From: Streptomyces diastaticus subsp. diastaticus | GTDB taxonomy: Bacteria > Actinomycetota > Actinomycetes > Streptomycetales > Streptomycetaceae | Direction: 5' to 3' | Assembly (NCBI RefSeq): GCF_011170125.1 | Contig: NZ_BLLN01000003.1 | Location: forward strand, 1,246,001-1,310,000 | Length of the DNA stretch: 64,000 nt | Part shown: positions 16,663 through 25,498 of the stretch, one piece after another | Layout: each line of letters opens with the position of its first letter | How positions within the stretch are numbered: the stretch's first letter is position 1 | Notes under the pieces: model-generated | The model's database searches: none | What the model saw: only the letters and a program-made list of their open reading frames with translations | Told to the model about the DNA's origin: nothing | Translations under genes and position numbers: made by a program

Positions 16663-17520
16663 ATGCTGCGCATCGCCGTCCCCAACAAGGGTTCCCTCTC
16701 CGGACCTGCGTCGGCGATCCTCCATGAGGCCGGCTACCAGCAGCGCAAGGAGTCCAAGGAACTCGTCCTGGTCGACCCGGTCAACGAGGTCGAGTTCTTC
16801 TACCTGCGCCCGCGCGACATCGCCATCTACGTCTCCACCGGCCGCCTCGACATCGGCATCACCGGCCGCGACCTGCTGGTGGACTCCGGCGCCGACGCGG
16901 AGGAAATCCTTCCGCTCGGCTTCGCCCGGTCCACCTTCCGCTTCGCCGCCCGTCCCGGGACCGCCGAGAGCGCCGAGGACCTCAAGGGCAGCGTCGTCGC
17001 CACCTCCTACGAGGGCATCGTCGCCCGGCACCTGGCCGAGCGCGGCGTCGACGCCTCCGTCGTCCACCTGGACGGAGCCGTGGAGACCGCCATCGAACTG
17101 GGCGTCGCGCAGGTCATCGCCGACGTGGTGGAGACCGGCACCTCGCTGCGCAACGCGGGCCTGGAGGTCTTCGGCGAGCCGATCATGCACTCCGAGGCGG
17201 TCGTCATCCGACGCACCGGCGCCGGCGCCGAGGACGCCGCCGAGCCGAAGGTGCAGCAGTTCCTCCGCCGCCTCCAGGGTGTCCTGGTCGCCCGGGCCTA
17301 CGTGATGATGGACTACGACTGCCGCGCCGAGCACCTGGAGCGGGCCGTCGCCCTCACCCCCGGTCTGGAGTCGCCCACCGTCTCCCCGCTGCACAACGAG
17401 GGCTGGGTCGCGGTCCGCGCGATGGTCCCCGCCAAGGACGCCCAGCGGATCATGGACGACCTCTACGCCCTGGGCGCCCGCGCCATCCTCACCACCGCCA
17501 TCCACGCCTGCCGGCTCTGA
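16663..17520 (+). CDS. hisG: ATP phosphoribosyltransferase (long form HisG)
   Basis: A 285-residue enzyme for the first, feedback-inhibited step of histidine synthesis. It starts MLRIAVPNKGSLSGPA, carries the DIGITGRDLLVDSG segment and the PRPP loop VADVVETGTSLRNAGLEVF. The C-terminal ACT-like regulatory domain (from about residue 205, ending ILTTAIHACRL) marks the long form, which works without HisZ. GAAGGG precedes the ATG. It forms a pair with hisE; the rest of the his genes are not in this window. Confidence 0.95.
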   Translation: MLRIAVPNKGSLSGPASAILHEAGYQQRKESKELVLVDPVNEVEFFYLRPRDIAIYVSTGRLDIGITGRDLLVDSGADAEEILPLGFARSTFRFAARPGTAESAEDLKGSVVATSYEGIVARHLAERGVDASVVHLDGAVETAIELGVAQVIADVVETGTSLRNAGLEVFGEPIMHSEAVVIRRTGAGAEDAAEPKVQQFLRRLQGVLVARAYVMMDYDCRAEHLERAVALTPGLESPTVSPLHNEGWVAVRAMVPAKDAQRIMDDLYALGARAILTTAIHACRL

Positions 17521-17554
17521 GCAGCCCCGGCACGACGGACCCCCGGAGCCAGCC

Positions 17555-18022
17555 ATGAGCACCGAGCACGGCACCCCCGAACTCCCCGCGCTGCCGGTCG
17601 TCTTCCGGCCCGCGAAGACCAGGGCGGTGCTGATCGTCGCCGCGGTCGCGCTGTTCGTCGTGGTCAGCGCCGTCGCGCTGCTCCTGGACAGTCTCAGCCC
17701 GGCCGAGAAGACCAGCTTCGTCTTCACCGCCGCCCTGCTCGCGGGCATCCTGGTCCTGCTGGCCAGGCCCCGCGTGCGGGCCGACGAGGACGGGCTGACC
17801 GTCGTCAACATCACCCGGGTCCGGCGACTGGCGTGGGCGGAGATCGTCCGGGTCAACCTGCGCTCCGGGGACGCCTGGGTCTTCCTCGACCTGAGCGACG
17901 GCACCAGCATGCCCGCTCTCGGCATCCAGCCGGGCAACGGCCGGGCCGCCGCCGTCCGCGACGCCCGCGTCCTGCGGGCACTGGTCGACCGCCACTCCTC
18001 CGAGCTGCCCTCCGGCGGCTGA
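17555..18022 (+). CDS. PH-domain membrane protein
   Basis: A 155-residue protein with two adjacent transmembrane helices (about residues 24-44 and 52-70). A bacterial PH-like domain follows: VRADEDGLTVVNITRVRRLAWAEIVRVNLRSGDAWVFLDLSDG. This layout matches the small Streptomyces PH-domain proteins that sit next to hisG. It starts 34 bases after hisG and may be co-transcribed. Function is unknown; the domain probably faces the cytoplasm and binds a lipid or protein. Confidence 0.8.
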   Translation: MSTEHGTPELPALPVVFRPAKTRAVLIVAAVALFVVVSAVALLLDSLSPAEKTSFVFTAALLAGILVLLARPRVRADEDGLTVVNITRVRRLAWAEIVRVNLRSGDAWVFLDLSDGTSMPALGIQPGNGRAAAVRDARVLRALVDRHSSELPSGG

Positions 18023-18042
18023 GAGTTTCCCGCCGCCGTCCG

Positions 18043-18071
18043 CCCGCCGCCGCTCTCAGAGCGGCGGCGGG
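18043..18071. terminator. Bidirectional hairpin at the PH-domain/AAA+ convergence
   Basis: Perfect 14-bp stem (18043-18056 with 18058-18071) with a one-base centre, so in practice a slightly shorter stem and loop. It overlaps the last codons of the AAA+ gene and lies 20 bases after the PH-domain gene stop, serving both. Confidence 0.65.
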
Positions 18072-19924
18072 TTCCGCGGACCGCGCCCCGACAGCACCTC
18101 GCCGTACGCCTGCATCAGGTCCGGCAGCCGGAGCGTCGACAGGTCCTCCCGGCCGGGGGACCGCGGGAAGCCGGTCAGCCGCAGGTCCCGGTAGGCGCAG
18201 CTCTTCTCGTACAGGGTGCGCAGGAAGCGGCCGTTGCCCAGCTCGTCGATCCAGCCCTGCTCCACCACGTGCCCGCTGATGGAACGCAGCTCCTCCAGCG
18301 CCTCCTCGTCCCAGCCGTCGCCGTTCTCCGCGGCCAGCACCCCGCCGATGGCGGTCAGTTCGGACGGCCGGTACGAGGGGAAGTCGACGCGGGTGGTGAA
18401 ACGCGAGCCGAGTCCCGGGTTGGCGGTCAGCAACTGGTCCATGCCCTCCGGGTACCCGGCCAGGATCACCACCAGGCGGTCCCGGTTGTCCTCGGCCCGC
18501 TTCAGCAGCACCTGGAGCGCCTCGTCGCCGTAGGCGTCGCCGCGCCCGTAGGCCCCGTTGGAGAGGCTGTACGCCTCGTCGACGAAGAGCACCCCGCCGA
18601 GCGCCGAGTCGATCAGCTCGTTGGCCTTCACGGCGGTCTGGCCCAGGTACTCGCCGACCAGGTCGGAGCGCTGCGCCTCCACCAGGTGGTCCCCGCCGAG
18701 CAGCCCCAGCGCGTAGAAGACCCGGCCCAGGATGCGGGCCACCGTGGTCTTGCCGGTGCCGGAGGGGCCGGAGAAGACGAAATGGCGCTTCGGGGGCCGT
18801 ACCGGCAACCCCTGCCCGGCCCGCAGCCGGGCCATGCTGAGCTGTGCCGACAAGGCTTTGACCTGACGTTTCACCGGCTCCAGCCCCACCATCCGCTCCA
18901 GCTCGGCGAGCGCCTGCTCGAGCGCCACCGGGTCGGCCGAGCCGGTCGGCAGCCACCCGCCGGCAGGCCGGGCGGAGGCCGGCTTCTCCCGCGCGGTCTC
19001 CGGCGGGACCGGGAGGGACACCGGGTCCGGGACGGCCTCCGTCCGCAGCTCGCGGCCGCCCGGCTCCGTGCCGGGGACCGGCTCCGCCTGCTCGGGGGCC
19101 TCCGTGTTCTGCGCCACCGCCACGGTGGAGAGGTCCACCGCGTCGGCCAGGTCGGCGTACCCGTCGCCCTCGGTGATGGCCGCCAGCCGGGCGGCGGTGT
19201 CCATGAAGGCGGGGTCCACCCGGTGCACGGCCCGGTACAGCGGCAGGGCGGCCGCCGACCGCCCGGTGCCCTCGTGGGCGCGGGCCAGCCAGTACCGCAG
19301 CTCCTTGCGCTGCGGCTGCTCGCTGCGGCAGCGCATCAGCGCAGCCGAGAGCAGCGGCTCGGCGTGCCCGAACATCTCCAGCCGGACCCGCGCCATGCCG
19401 CCGAACAGCCCCGCCTCGATGCCCAGCAGCGGATCCTCGCGCAACGGGTCGGTGTGCCGTACCAGTTGCTCCCAGTCCTTGACCAGGTAGGCCCGGCAGG
19501 CGTGCAGGAAGCGCACCTGCGGGTCGGCCTCGACCGGCGTCAGCCCCGCCAGTGCCCGGTCCAGCTCGGGCACGTGGCGCCCGTCGAGCCAGTGCGAGGC
19601 GTGCGCGAGTAGCAGGTCCCGGCCGCTCTCCAGTACGGGCTGTACCCACCAGCCGAGCCAGTACCAGGAGTTGAGGGTGCGGCGGTGGCGGGCGCGCTGC
19701 TCGCCGAAGCGGTCGCGATGCTCGTACATGTGCAGCAGCGCGGTGGTGGTGTCGATGCGCAGGGCGTGCAGCCCCAGCCAGCCGTCCGCCATCCGGGGGT
19801 CCAGCCGGACCGCCTCCCGGAACTCCTCCTCGGCCTGCGGGTACGCGCCCATCGTGTAGGCGTCGACCCCCCGCAGCCAGGCGAGGTCGGCCGGGGCCCG
19901 AGAGCCCTGCGTGCCGAAGTCCAT
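18056..19924 (-). CDS. TPR-AAA+ ATPase of the CbxX/CfqX (EccA-like) family
   Basis: A 622-residue protein. The N-terminal half holds TPR-like helices (AYTMGAYPQAEEEFREAVRLDPRMADGW and later repeats). A roughly 100-residue low-complexity Pro/Glu linker follows, then a C-terminal AAA+ domain from about residue 325. The Walker A is GPSGTGKTTVARILG near residue 385, the Walker B is GVLFVDEAYSL, and the sensor region is LVVILAGYPEGMDQLL. This layout equals EccA of type VII secretion and its sporulation relative SpoVK. No ESX genes are near, so it is an orphan. The ATG at 19924 has GGGGGA six bases upstream; the in-frame extension lacks structure. Confidence 0.82.
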   Translation of the reverse strand: MDFGTQGSRAPADLAWLRGVDAYTMGAYPQAEEEFREAVRLDPRMADGWLGLHALRIDTTTALLHMYEHRDRFGEQRARHRRTLNSWYWLGWWVQPVLESGRDLLLAHASHWLDGRHVPELDRALAGLTPVEADPQVRFLHACRAYLVKDWEQLVRHTDPLREDPLLGIEAGLFGGMARVRLEMFGHAEPLLSAALMRCRSEQPQRKELRYWLARAHEGTGRSAAALPLYRAVHRVDPAFMDTAARLAAITEGDGYADLADAVDLSTVAVAQNTEAPEQAEPVPGTEPGGRELRTEAVPDPVSLPVPPETAREKPASARPAGGWLPTGSADPVALEQALAELERMVGLEPVKRQVKALSAQLSMARLRAGQGLPVRPPKRHFVFSGPSGTGKTTVARILGRVFYALGLLGGDHLVEAQRSDLVGEYLGQTAVKANELIDSALGGVLFVDEAYSLSNGAYGRGDAYGDEALQVLLKRAEDNRDRLVVILAGYPEGMDQLLTANPGLGSRFTTRVDFPSYRPSELTAIGGVLAAENGDGWDEEALEELRSISGHVVEQGWIDELGNGRFLRTLYEKSCAYRDLRLTGFPRSPGREDLSTLRLPDLMQAYGEVLSGRGPRNPPPL

Positions 19925-20196
19925 CACGTCCCCCACAAACTGCCCCCTGGTGTCCCGCCGGCCTCGGCGGACGACTGCTGCTCCAGCCAACCACCTTCCC
20001 GCGCACGGTCGTTGTCCGCCGGGCGGCGAGCCGCCCGAGGTCGCACCGAGGGGCATCGTACCCGTGGGAGAGGGGTGGCCGAAGGGGAAGCGGCCGGGCC
20101 CGGGGCGCGGGGCGGCGGGGCCCGGCGGCCTCCGAGGTGACACCGGGTGATCAGGTGCTTGCGCAAAGCGGTACGAAGTGGCGGCGCGGGCAGAAC

Positions 20197-20232
20197 GAAG
20201 CCCCCGGTCACGGGGGAACAACCGGGGGCTTC
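20197..20232. terminator. 12-bp hairpin, probable terminator of the kinase gene
   Basis: GAAGCCCCCGGT at 20197-20208 pairs perfectly with ACCGGGGGCTTC at 20221-20232 across a 12-base loop. It lies about 130 bases past the kinase stop, reading leftward. Confidence 0.55.
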
Positions 20233-20240
20233 GTGTCGGT

Positions 20241-20266
20241 GGGAGCGGTCGCGCGCGACCGCTCCC
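20241..20266. repeat. Perfect 26-base palindrome
   Basis: Positions 20241-20253 are the exact reverse complement of 20254-20266, with no spacer (half-site GGGAGCGGTCGCG). It directly precedes the 12-bp hairpin when read leftward. It may be a second terminator or an extrusion-prone site. The alternating CG centre is unlike the other hairpins in this window. Confidence 0.8.
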
Positions 20267-20360
20267 ACAGAACGTATGACCTGCACGGGGCCCTGGTCAA
20301 GCGGTCGCGCGCTCTTGCTGACGGCCTCTCAGCCGAGATCGGCGCAGCGCGGACGCGCCG

Positions 20361-21002
20361 TCACCCACGGTCACCGGCACGGCGGTCGAGGTGACCGCGG
20401 CCGGGGCCGGAAAGAAGTGCCGGTTCCGCCGCGCCGTGCCGCACCAGGGTGTCGGCGAAGGGCCGCGAGGGGTCCGAGGCGAAGTGCCGCCGCTCGGCCG
20501 GCATCCACCCGCGCCAGAAGGCTGCCTGCTCCGGCCCGTCCCGCCGCTCACCGCGCAGGTGGGCGGTGAGCGCGGGTACGTCCATCCACAGCAGCCGGGC
20601 CAGCACCGGCCGCACCGCGCGGCGGCCGGCGCCGACCCCCTCGATCAGGACGACCGGGGCCGCGGGCAGGGGCCTGGCCGGACCGAACGCGCGGCGCCGC
20701 CAGTCGTAGGGCCGGTACCGCGCCTCCTCGTCCCGGCTGAACGGCGCGAGGACCTGCGTGCGCAGCCGGGCCGTCCAGGCGAACAGCTCCTCGTGGCTGG
20801 CGAGGTCGTCCAGGTGGAGCACGGGCGCCCCACCGAGCGCCTCGGCCAGCCGTCCGGCGAAGGTGGTCTTCCCGGACCCGGCGTGCCCGTCCACGGCGAC
20901 GAGCCGGACCGGACCGAGGGAGGGCGGCGCGGCCCGCAGCTCGGCGGCGAGGCGGGGGAGCGGGCCGGCCGGGCCGGACTGGTGGGCGGGGTCCTGTCGC
21001 AC
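20361..21002 (-). CDS. P-loop kinase-like protein (uridine kinase family)
   Basis: A 213-residue P-loop protein. The Walker A is VDGHAGSGKTTFAGRLAEALGG (about residues 35-55), followed by PVLHLDDLASHEELFAWTARL. PVVLIEGVGAGRRAVRP has the uridine kinase-like IxEG motif. The GTG at 21002 is chosen; the extension upstream is low-complexity. It probably phosphorylates a nucleoside or small molecule, but substrate residues cannot be assigned. Divergent from the protease gene. Confidence 0.72.
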   Translation of the reverse strand: MRQDPAHQSGPAGPLPRLAAELRAAPPSLGPVRLVAVDGHAGSGKTTFAGRLAEALGGAPVLHLDDLASHEELFAWTARLRTQVLAPFSRDEEARYRPYDWRRRAFGPARPLPAAPVVLIEGVGAGRRAVRPVLARLLWMDVPALTAHLRGERRDGPEQAAFWRGWMPAERRHFASDPSRPFADTLVRHGAAEPALLSGPGRGHLDRRAGDRG

Positions 21003-21262
21003 CGCGCCAGCGTACGGGGGCCGGATCCGGCGGGACGGTGCGGGTGGTGCGGTACGGCCGGGCGCCCGCGCCGCCGCCCGGGTGGGGCGCGGGCGCGGGT
21101 CCGCGCGGCGCGGCGCCGACGCCAGTGGTTCAGGCCAATATTGGTCCGTCCCTGGCAGCCGGGAACACTGGCAGAAGGGCTGGGGCACCGGCCATAGTGG
21201 GCACTTGTCGTGCACCTGCCGTGCCTCTCGTGCTGATCCGACGTCGACTGGGGGAACCTCCC

Positions 21263-22624
21263 ATGACCCGATCCGAACTCCCCCGCAGGGCCCTGCTGAC
21301 GGCCGCCGCCGCCGTGGCCGCCACCGCGGCGGCCGGTCCCGCCGCCGCGGGCGGCCCGCTGCCGCGCCCCTCGGCCGCCGGGCGGCAGGAGCCCGCCACC
21401 ATCGACAACCGGTTCTGGAGCACCGCCTCGGACTGGCTCCAGGGCCGCGCCTCCGGCGTCCGCGTCGTCGCCGGGTCCCGCCCCGGTGTCCGCATCGCCG
21501 CGCCCGCCGGGGTCACCGAGTACACCGACCCGCACACCGGCACCACCGCCGCCTGGGAGTACGCCACCTGGACCTCCCCGCTGCACCGCAGCAAGGTCCC
21601 CGCCACGGAGCTGATCGCCTCCTGGAACGCCCGTACGCCGGCCGGGACCTGGCTCCAGACCGAGGTGGAGGGGGTCTACGCGGACGGCGGACGCACCCCC
21701 TGGTACGTGCTGGGCCGGTGGGCCTCGGGCGACCAGGACATCCGGCGGACCTCCGTCGACGGCCAGGGCGACGACCGCAGCAGCGTGTGGACCGACACCG
21801 TCTCGGTGGACGACGCCGCCTCCGGTACCCGGATCGTCGCGTACCGCCTGCGCCTGACGCTCTACCGCACCCCGGGCAGCGGCGCCACGCCCACCGTCTG
21901 GCGCGCCGGGGCGATGACCTCCGACGTCCCCGACCGCTTCACCGCCCCGGCGGCCCGCCCCGGCCGCGCCCGGGAACTGGCGGTGCCCCGCTACTCGCAG
22001 AACACCCACGTCGGTCAGTACCCGGAGTACGACAACGGCGGCGAGGCGTGGTGCAGCCCCACCTCCTCGCAGATGATCATCGAGTACTGGGGCCGTCACC
22101 CCACCGCCGAGGACCTGGCCTGGGTCAACCCCGACTACGAGGATCCCCAGGTCTGCCACGCTGCCCGCTTCACGTACGACCACCAGTACGAGGGTTGCGG
22201 CAACTGGCCCTTCAACGCCGCCTACGCGGCCACCTACGACGATCTGCGCGCCGTCGTCACCCGCCTCGGCTCCCTCACCGACCTGCACCGGCTGGTCACC
22301 GCCGGCATCCCCGTCATCACCTCGCAGTCCTTCCTCGCCGAGGAGCTGACCGGCGCCGGCTACGGCACCTCCGGGCACCTGATGACGGTCGTGGGCTTCA
22401 CCGAGGACGGCGACATCATCGCCAACGACCCCGCCTCCCCGAGCAACGAGGCGGTCCGCCGGGTCTACGACCGGTCGCAATGGTCGGACATCTGGCTGAG
22501 GACCAAGCGGTACGGCGCCGACGGCCGGGTCCTCTCGGGGACCGGCGGCGTCTGCTACCTCTACTTCCCCGCCGACGCGAGCGCCGCCCAGCGCGCCGCA
22601 CTCGCCTCGGTCGGTATCCGCTGA
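21263..22624 (+). CDS. Secreted C39-like peptidase (Tat substrate)
   Basis: A 453-residue exported protein. The signal peptide MTRSELPRRALLTAAAAVAATAAAGPAAAGG has twin arginines and an Ala-rich core with cleavage near residue 30, so Tat export is likely. The N-terminal half (about residues 45-235) is a beta-rich domain of unknown role. The C-terminal half is a C39-like papain-fold domain: Cys in GEAWCSPTSSQMIIEYWG, His in TSGHLMTVVGF and Asp in IIANDPAS form a plausible triad. It may process an extracellular protein or peptide. GGGGGAA precedes the ATG. Convergent with the chitinase gene. Confidence 0.8.
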   Translation: MTRSELPRRALLTAAAAVAATAAAGPAAAGGPLPRPSAAGRQEPATIDNRFWSTASDWLQGRASGVRVVAGSRPGVRIAAPAGVTEYTDPHTGTTAAWEYATWTSPLHRSKVPATELIASWNARTPAGTWLQTEVEGVYADGGRTPWYVLGRWASGDQDIRRTSVDGQGDDRSSVWTDTVSVDDAASGTRIVAYRLRLTLYRTPGSGATPTVWRAGAMTSDVPDRFTAPAARPGRARELAVPRYSQNTHVGQYPEYDNGGEAWCSPTSSQMIIEYWGRHPTAEDLAWVNPDYEDPQVCHAARFTYDHQYEGCGNWPFNAAYAATYDDLRAVVTRLGSLTDLHRLVTAGIPVITSQSFLAEELTGAGYGTSGHLMTVVGFTEDGDIIANDPASPSNEAVRRVYDRSQWSDIWLRTKRYGADGRVLSGTGGVCYLYFPADASAAQRAALASVGIR

Positions 22625-22641
22625 CACCGGACAGGATGCCG

Positions 22642-22675
22642 GAGGGGGCGCGGGCGACCAGGCCCGCGCCCCCTC
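22642..22675. terminator. Bidirectional terminator between protease and chitinase genes
   Basis: A perfect 14-bp stem (22642-22655 with 22662-22675) and a 6-base GACCAG loop, centred in the 70-base convergent gap. Confidence 0.75.
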
Positions 22676-22694
22676 GGTGCTCGCCGGGCGGCGG

Positions 22695-23954
22695 TCAGTC
22701 GATCGCGTGGATCAGCTCACCGTCGTCGGTGTCCCCGCTCAGCTCCCAGAAGAAGGTGCCGGCCAGGCCCTCGCGCTCCTTGAAGGCCATCTTGCCGGCG
22801 ATGGTCTCGGGCGTGTCGTAGCTCCACCACTCGCCGTCGCAGAGCGCGTAGGCCGTCCCGCCGGCCTCGCCGGTCGCCGGGCACCTCTCCTTGAGCACCT
22901 TGTAGTCCTCGATGCCCTGCTCGTGGACACCGGCGGCGGGTCCGCTCGCGCTGCCGCCCGGCGCCGCCTCGCTGACCCCGGTCCACCCCCGGCCGTAGAA
23001 GCCGAGGCCCAGCAGCAGCTTGGACGCCGGGACGCCGGCCTCCTTCAGCTTGGCGATGGTCGCCTCCGTGGTGAAGGAGGCGTCCGGGATGGCCTCGTAC
23101 GCCGTCAGGGGCGAGTGCGGGGCGGTCGGGCCCTGGGCGTCCCACGCGCCGTAGTAGTCGTAGGTCATCGGGTTGTACCAGTCGACGTACTGGGCGGCTC
23201 CGGCGTAGTCGGTGGCGTCCAGTTTGCCGCCCTCGGAGGCGTCGGCCGGGATCGCGGCGGTGACCAGGTAGTCGTCACCGAACTCGGCGCGCAGCGCGGA
23301 GACCACCTCGCCGAACGCCTCGGGGCCGCTCTCGTCGCAGGTCAGCCCGCAGGCGTTCGGATACTCCCAGTCGACGTCGATGCCGTCGAAGACGTCGGCC
23401 CAACGCGGGTCCTCGACCAGGTCGTGGCAGGACTCGGCGAAGGCGGCCGGGTCCTTGGCCGCCTCGGTGAACCCGCCGGACCAGGTCCAGCCGCCGAACG
23501 ACCAGAGGACCTTGAGGTCCGGGTGCAGCTCCTTGAGCTTCAGCAACTGGTTGAAGTTGCCGCGCAGCGGCTGGTCCCAGGCGTCAGCCTCGCCGTCCAC
23601 CGACTCCTCGGCGGTGTACGCCTTCTCGGTCGCCGCGAAGCCGTCCCCGAGGGCGCACTTGCCGCCCTGGACGTTGCCGAAGGAGTAGTTGATGTGGGTG
23701 AGCTTGTCGGCGGAGCCCGACGTCTCGATGTTCTTGACGTGGTAGTTCCGGTCGTACACCCCCCACTCGGTGAAGTAGCCGATCACCTTGGAGCCGGCCT
23801 GGGCCTCGGCTTCGGCGGATGCCTCGACGGTGGGGGAGGGCGCGGGCTCGGCGGAGGCGGTGGCGGCACCGGCGAGCAGGCCGGCGCCGAGGACGGCGGA
23901 GGTGGCGGCGGCCAGCAGGGCCGTCAGGCGGGAGCGTGGACGGGTTCCGGGCAT
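22695..23954 (-). CDS. chiD: Secreted family 18 chitinase
   Basis: A 419-residue exported GH18 chitinase. The Sec signal peptide is MPGTRPRSRLTALLAAATSAVLGAGLLAGAATASA. A short Pro/Glu/Ala stretch precedes the TIM barrel, which starts KVIGYFTEWGVYDRNYHV. The active-site motif is FDGIDVDWEYPN (DxxDxDxE with the catalytic Glu), and the substrate Tyr lies in YDYYGAWD. No chitin-binding module is visible, so it is a catalytic-domain-only chitinase like S. coelicolor ChiD. The symbol rests on that size and on remembered synteny. Upstream elements resemble DasR sites, consistent with induction by N-acetylglucosamine or chitin. Confidence 0.88.
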   Translation of the reverse strand: MPGTRPRSRLTALLAAATSAVLGAGLLAGAATASAEPAPSPTVEASAEAEAQAGSKVIGYFTEWGVYDRNYHVKNIETSGSADKLTHINYSFGNVQGGKCALGDGFAATEKAYTAEESVDGEADAWDQPLRGNFNQLLKLKELHPDLKVLWSFGGWTWSGGFTEAAKDPAAFAESCHDLVEDPRWADVFDGIDVDWEYPNACGLTCDESGPEAFGEVVSALRAEFGDDYLVTAAIPADASEGGKLDATDYAGAAQYVDWYNPMTYDYYGAWDAQGPTAPHSPLTAYEAIPDASFTTEATIAKLKEAGVPASKLLLGLGFYGRGWTGVSEAAPGGSASGPAAGVHEQGIEDYKVLKERCPATGEAGGTAYALCDGEWWSYDTPETIAGKMAFKEREGLAGTFFWELSGDTDDGELIHAID

Positions 23955-24325
23955 CGTGTCTCCTCGTGGGGGAGGCGGACGGGGCGGCGGGCCCGGTGCG
24001 CGGATTGTCATGTTCGCGACGCTTGGCCCGCCGTTGCCGGAACCTTAGGAGGACTAGACCAGTTGGTCAATGGTTCGTACCAATACGCCGCAGTGACCCC
24101 CACGAGCGGTCCTGGCCGCCACCCCGTGACGGCGGGGCCCTGATCGGGCATACTCGACGCGCCACAGCCGCTGGTCAGGCCCGGTGCGCGCCCCTCGGGG
24201 AAGCGGGACAGGGGCCGACGGTCCGCGACCCGGACCGCCGGCCGGCTGCGGCAGCGAGACCGGCGACGGCGCCACACCCCGTGCGCGGACGCCGGCATGC
24301 CCTGACACGGAGGAGAGCGCCCGCC
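23955..24325. promoter_or_regulatory. Divergent promoter region, chitinase and acyl-CoA dehydrogenase
   Basis: A 371-base gap. Its most informative part is 24053-24082. Read on the minus strand, ACTGGTCTAGTCC matches ten bases of the DasR (dre) consensus ACTGGTCTAGACCACT, and TGGTACGAACCA (24071-24082) is a second TGGT-N4-ACCA dyad. Promoters of Streptomyces chitinases are known to carry such elements. The right part should hold the dehydrogenase promoter. Confidence 0.55.
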
Positions 24326-25498
24326 ATGAACGACCGCGCCCCGCAGGCGGTGGACCGTCAACTGCCCACCGAGGAGGCCCGGGACCTGATCTCGCTCGTC
24401 CGCGAGCTGGTCCGCCGCGACATCGCCCCTGCCGCCGCCGACGAGGAGGAGGCCGGCCGCTTTCCCCGCTCCGTCTTCACCCGCCTCTCCGAGGCGGGAC
24501 TTCTCGGGCTGCCCTACCCGGTCGAGTACGGCGGCGGGGCCCAGCCCTACGAGGTCTACCTCCAGGTCCTGGAGGAGCTGGCCGCGGCCCGGCTCACCGT
24601 CGGCCTCGGCGTCAGCGTGCACACCCTCGCCTGCCACGGCCTCGCCGCCTTCGGCACCGAGGAACAGCGCGCCGCCCACCTGCCCGCCATGACCGGTGGC
24701 GGCCTCCTCGGCGCCTACGGCCTCTCGGAGCCGGCCGCCGGCTCGGACGCGGCCTCCCTGCGCACCCGGGCCCGCCGCGAGGGGGACGGCTGGGTGCTCG
24801 ACGGCACCAAGGCCTGGATCACCCACGGCGGGATCGCCGACTTCTACACCGTGATGGCCCGCACCGGCGAGGCCGGCCCGCGCGGCATCACCGCCTTCCT
24901 CGTCCCGGGCGACGCCCCGGGACTGAGCGCGGCCGCGCCCGAGCGCAAGATGGGCCTGAAGGGCTCACCCACCGCCCAGATACACCTGGACGGCGTCCGG
25001 GTCGGCGACGACCGCCGCCTCGGCGAGGAGGGGCAGGGTTTCGCCGTCGCGCTGGCCGCTCTGGACTCCGGGCGCCTCGGCATCGCCGCCTGCGCGACCG
25101 GCGTGGCCCAGGCCGCGCTCGACGCCGCGGTGGAGTACGCCTCCGGGCGCCGTCAGTTCGGCCGGCCGATCGCCGACTTCCAGGGCTTGCGGTTCCTCCT
25201 CGCCGACATGGCCACCCAGGTGGAGGCCGGACGGGCGCTCTACCTCGCGGCGGCCCGGCTGCGCGACGCGGGGCTGCCCTTCTCCCGGCAGGCCGCCATG
25301 GCCAAGCTGTTCTGCACGGACACGGCCATGAAGGTCACCACCGACGCGGTCCAGGTGCTCGGCGGGTACGGCTACACGGCCGACTTCCCCGTCGAGCGGC
25401 TGATGCGGGAGGCCAAGGTGCTCCAGATCGTCGAGGGCACCAACCAGATCCAGCGCATGGTCATCGCCCGTCACCTGGCCGGGCCGGAGAGCCGCTGA
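24326..25498 (+). CDS. Acyl-CoA dehydrogenase
   Basis: A 390-residue FAD flavoprotein of the acyl-CoA dehydrogenase family, introducing the C2-C3 double bond of an acyl-CoA. Domain order is normal: N-terminal helices, the middle beta domain with LSEPAAGSDAASLRTRA and WITHGGIADFYTVMA, and the C-terminal helices with RRQFGRPIADFQGLRFLLADMA. The catalytic base is the Glu of VLQIVEGTNQIQRMVIARHL. GGAGGAG precedes the ATG at 24326. The sequence resembles short-chain or branched-chain enzymes; chain length cannot be fixed. Transcribed alone. Confidence 0.9.
   Translation: MNDRAPQAVDRQLPTEEARDLISLVRELVRRDIAPAAADEEEAGRFPRSVFTRLSEAGLLGLPYPVEYGGGAQPYEVYLQVLEELAAARLTVGLGVSVHTLACHGLAAFGTEEQRAAHLPAMTGGGLLGAYGLSEPAAGSDAASLRTRARREGDGWVLDGTKAWITHGGIADFYTVMARTGEAGPRGITAFLVPGDAPGLSAAAPERKMGLKGSPTAQIHLDGVRVGDDRRLGEEGQGFAVALAALDSGRLGIAACATGVAQAALDAAVEYASGRRQFGRPIADFQGLRFLLADMATQVEAGRALYLAAARLRDAGLPFSRQAAMAKLFCTDTAMKVTTDAVQVLGGYGYTADFPVERLMREAKVLQIVEGTNQIQRMVIARHLAGPESR

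Larger units (their letters stand above)
19925..20360. other. Gene-free stretch with two strong inverted repeats
   Basis: No gene found in these 436 bases between the AAA+ gene start and the kinase stop. It contains the two hairpins listed next. The portion 19925-20150 should carry the AAA+ promoter. Open frames here are short and arginine-rich. Confidence 0.5.

Noticed and set aside
20280..20350. Possible tRNA after the tandem hairpins
   Set aside because: No T-arm GGTTCGAAxCC, no 7-bp acceptor pairing; only local GC hairpins.
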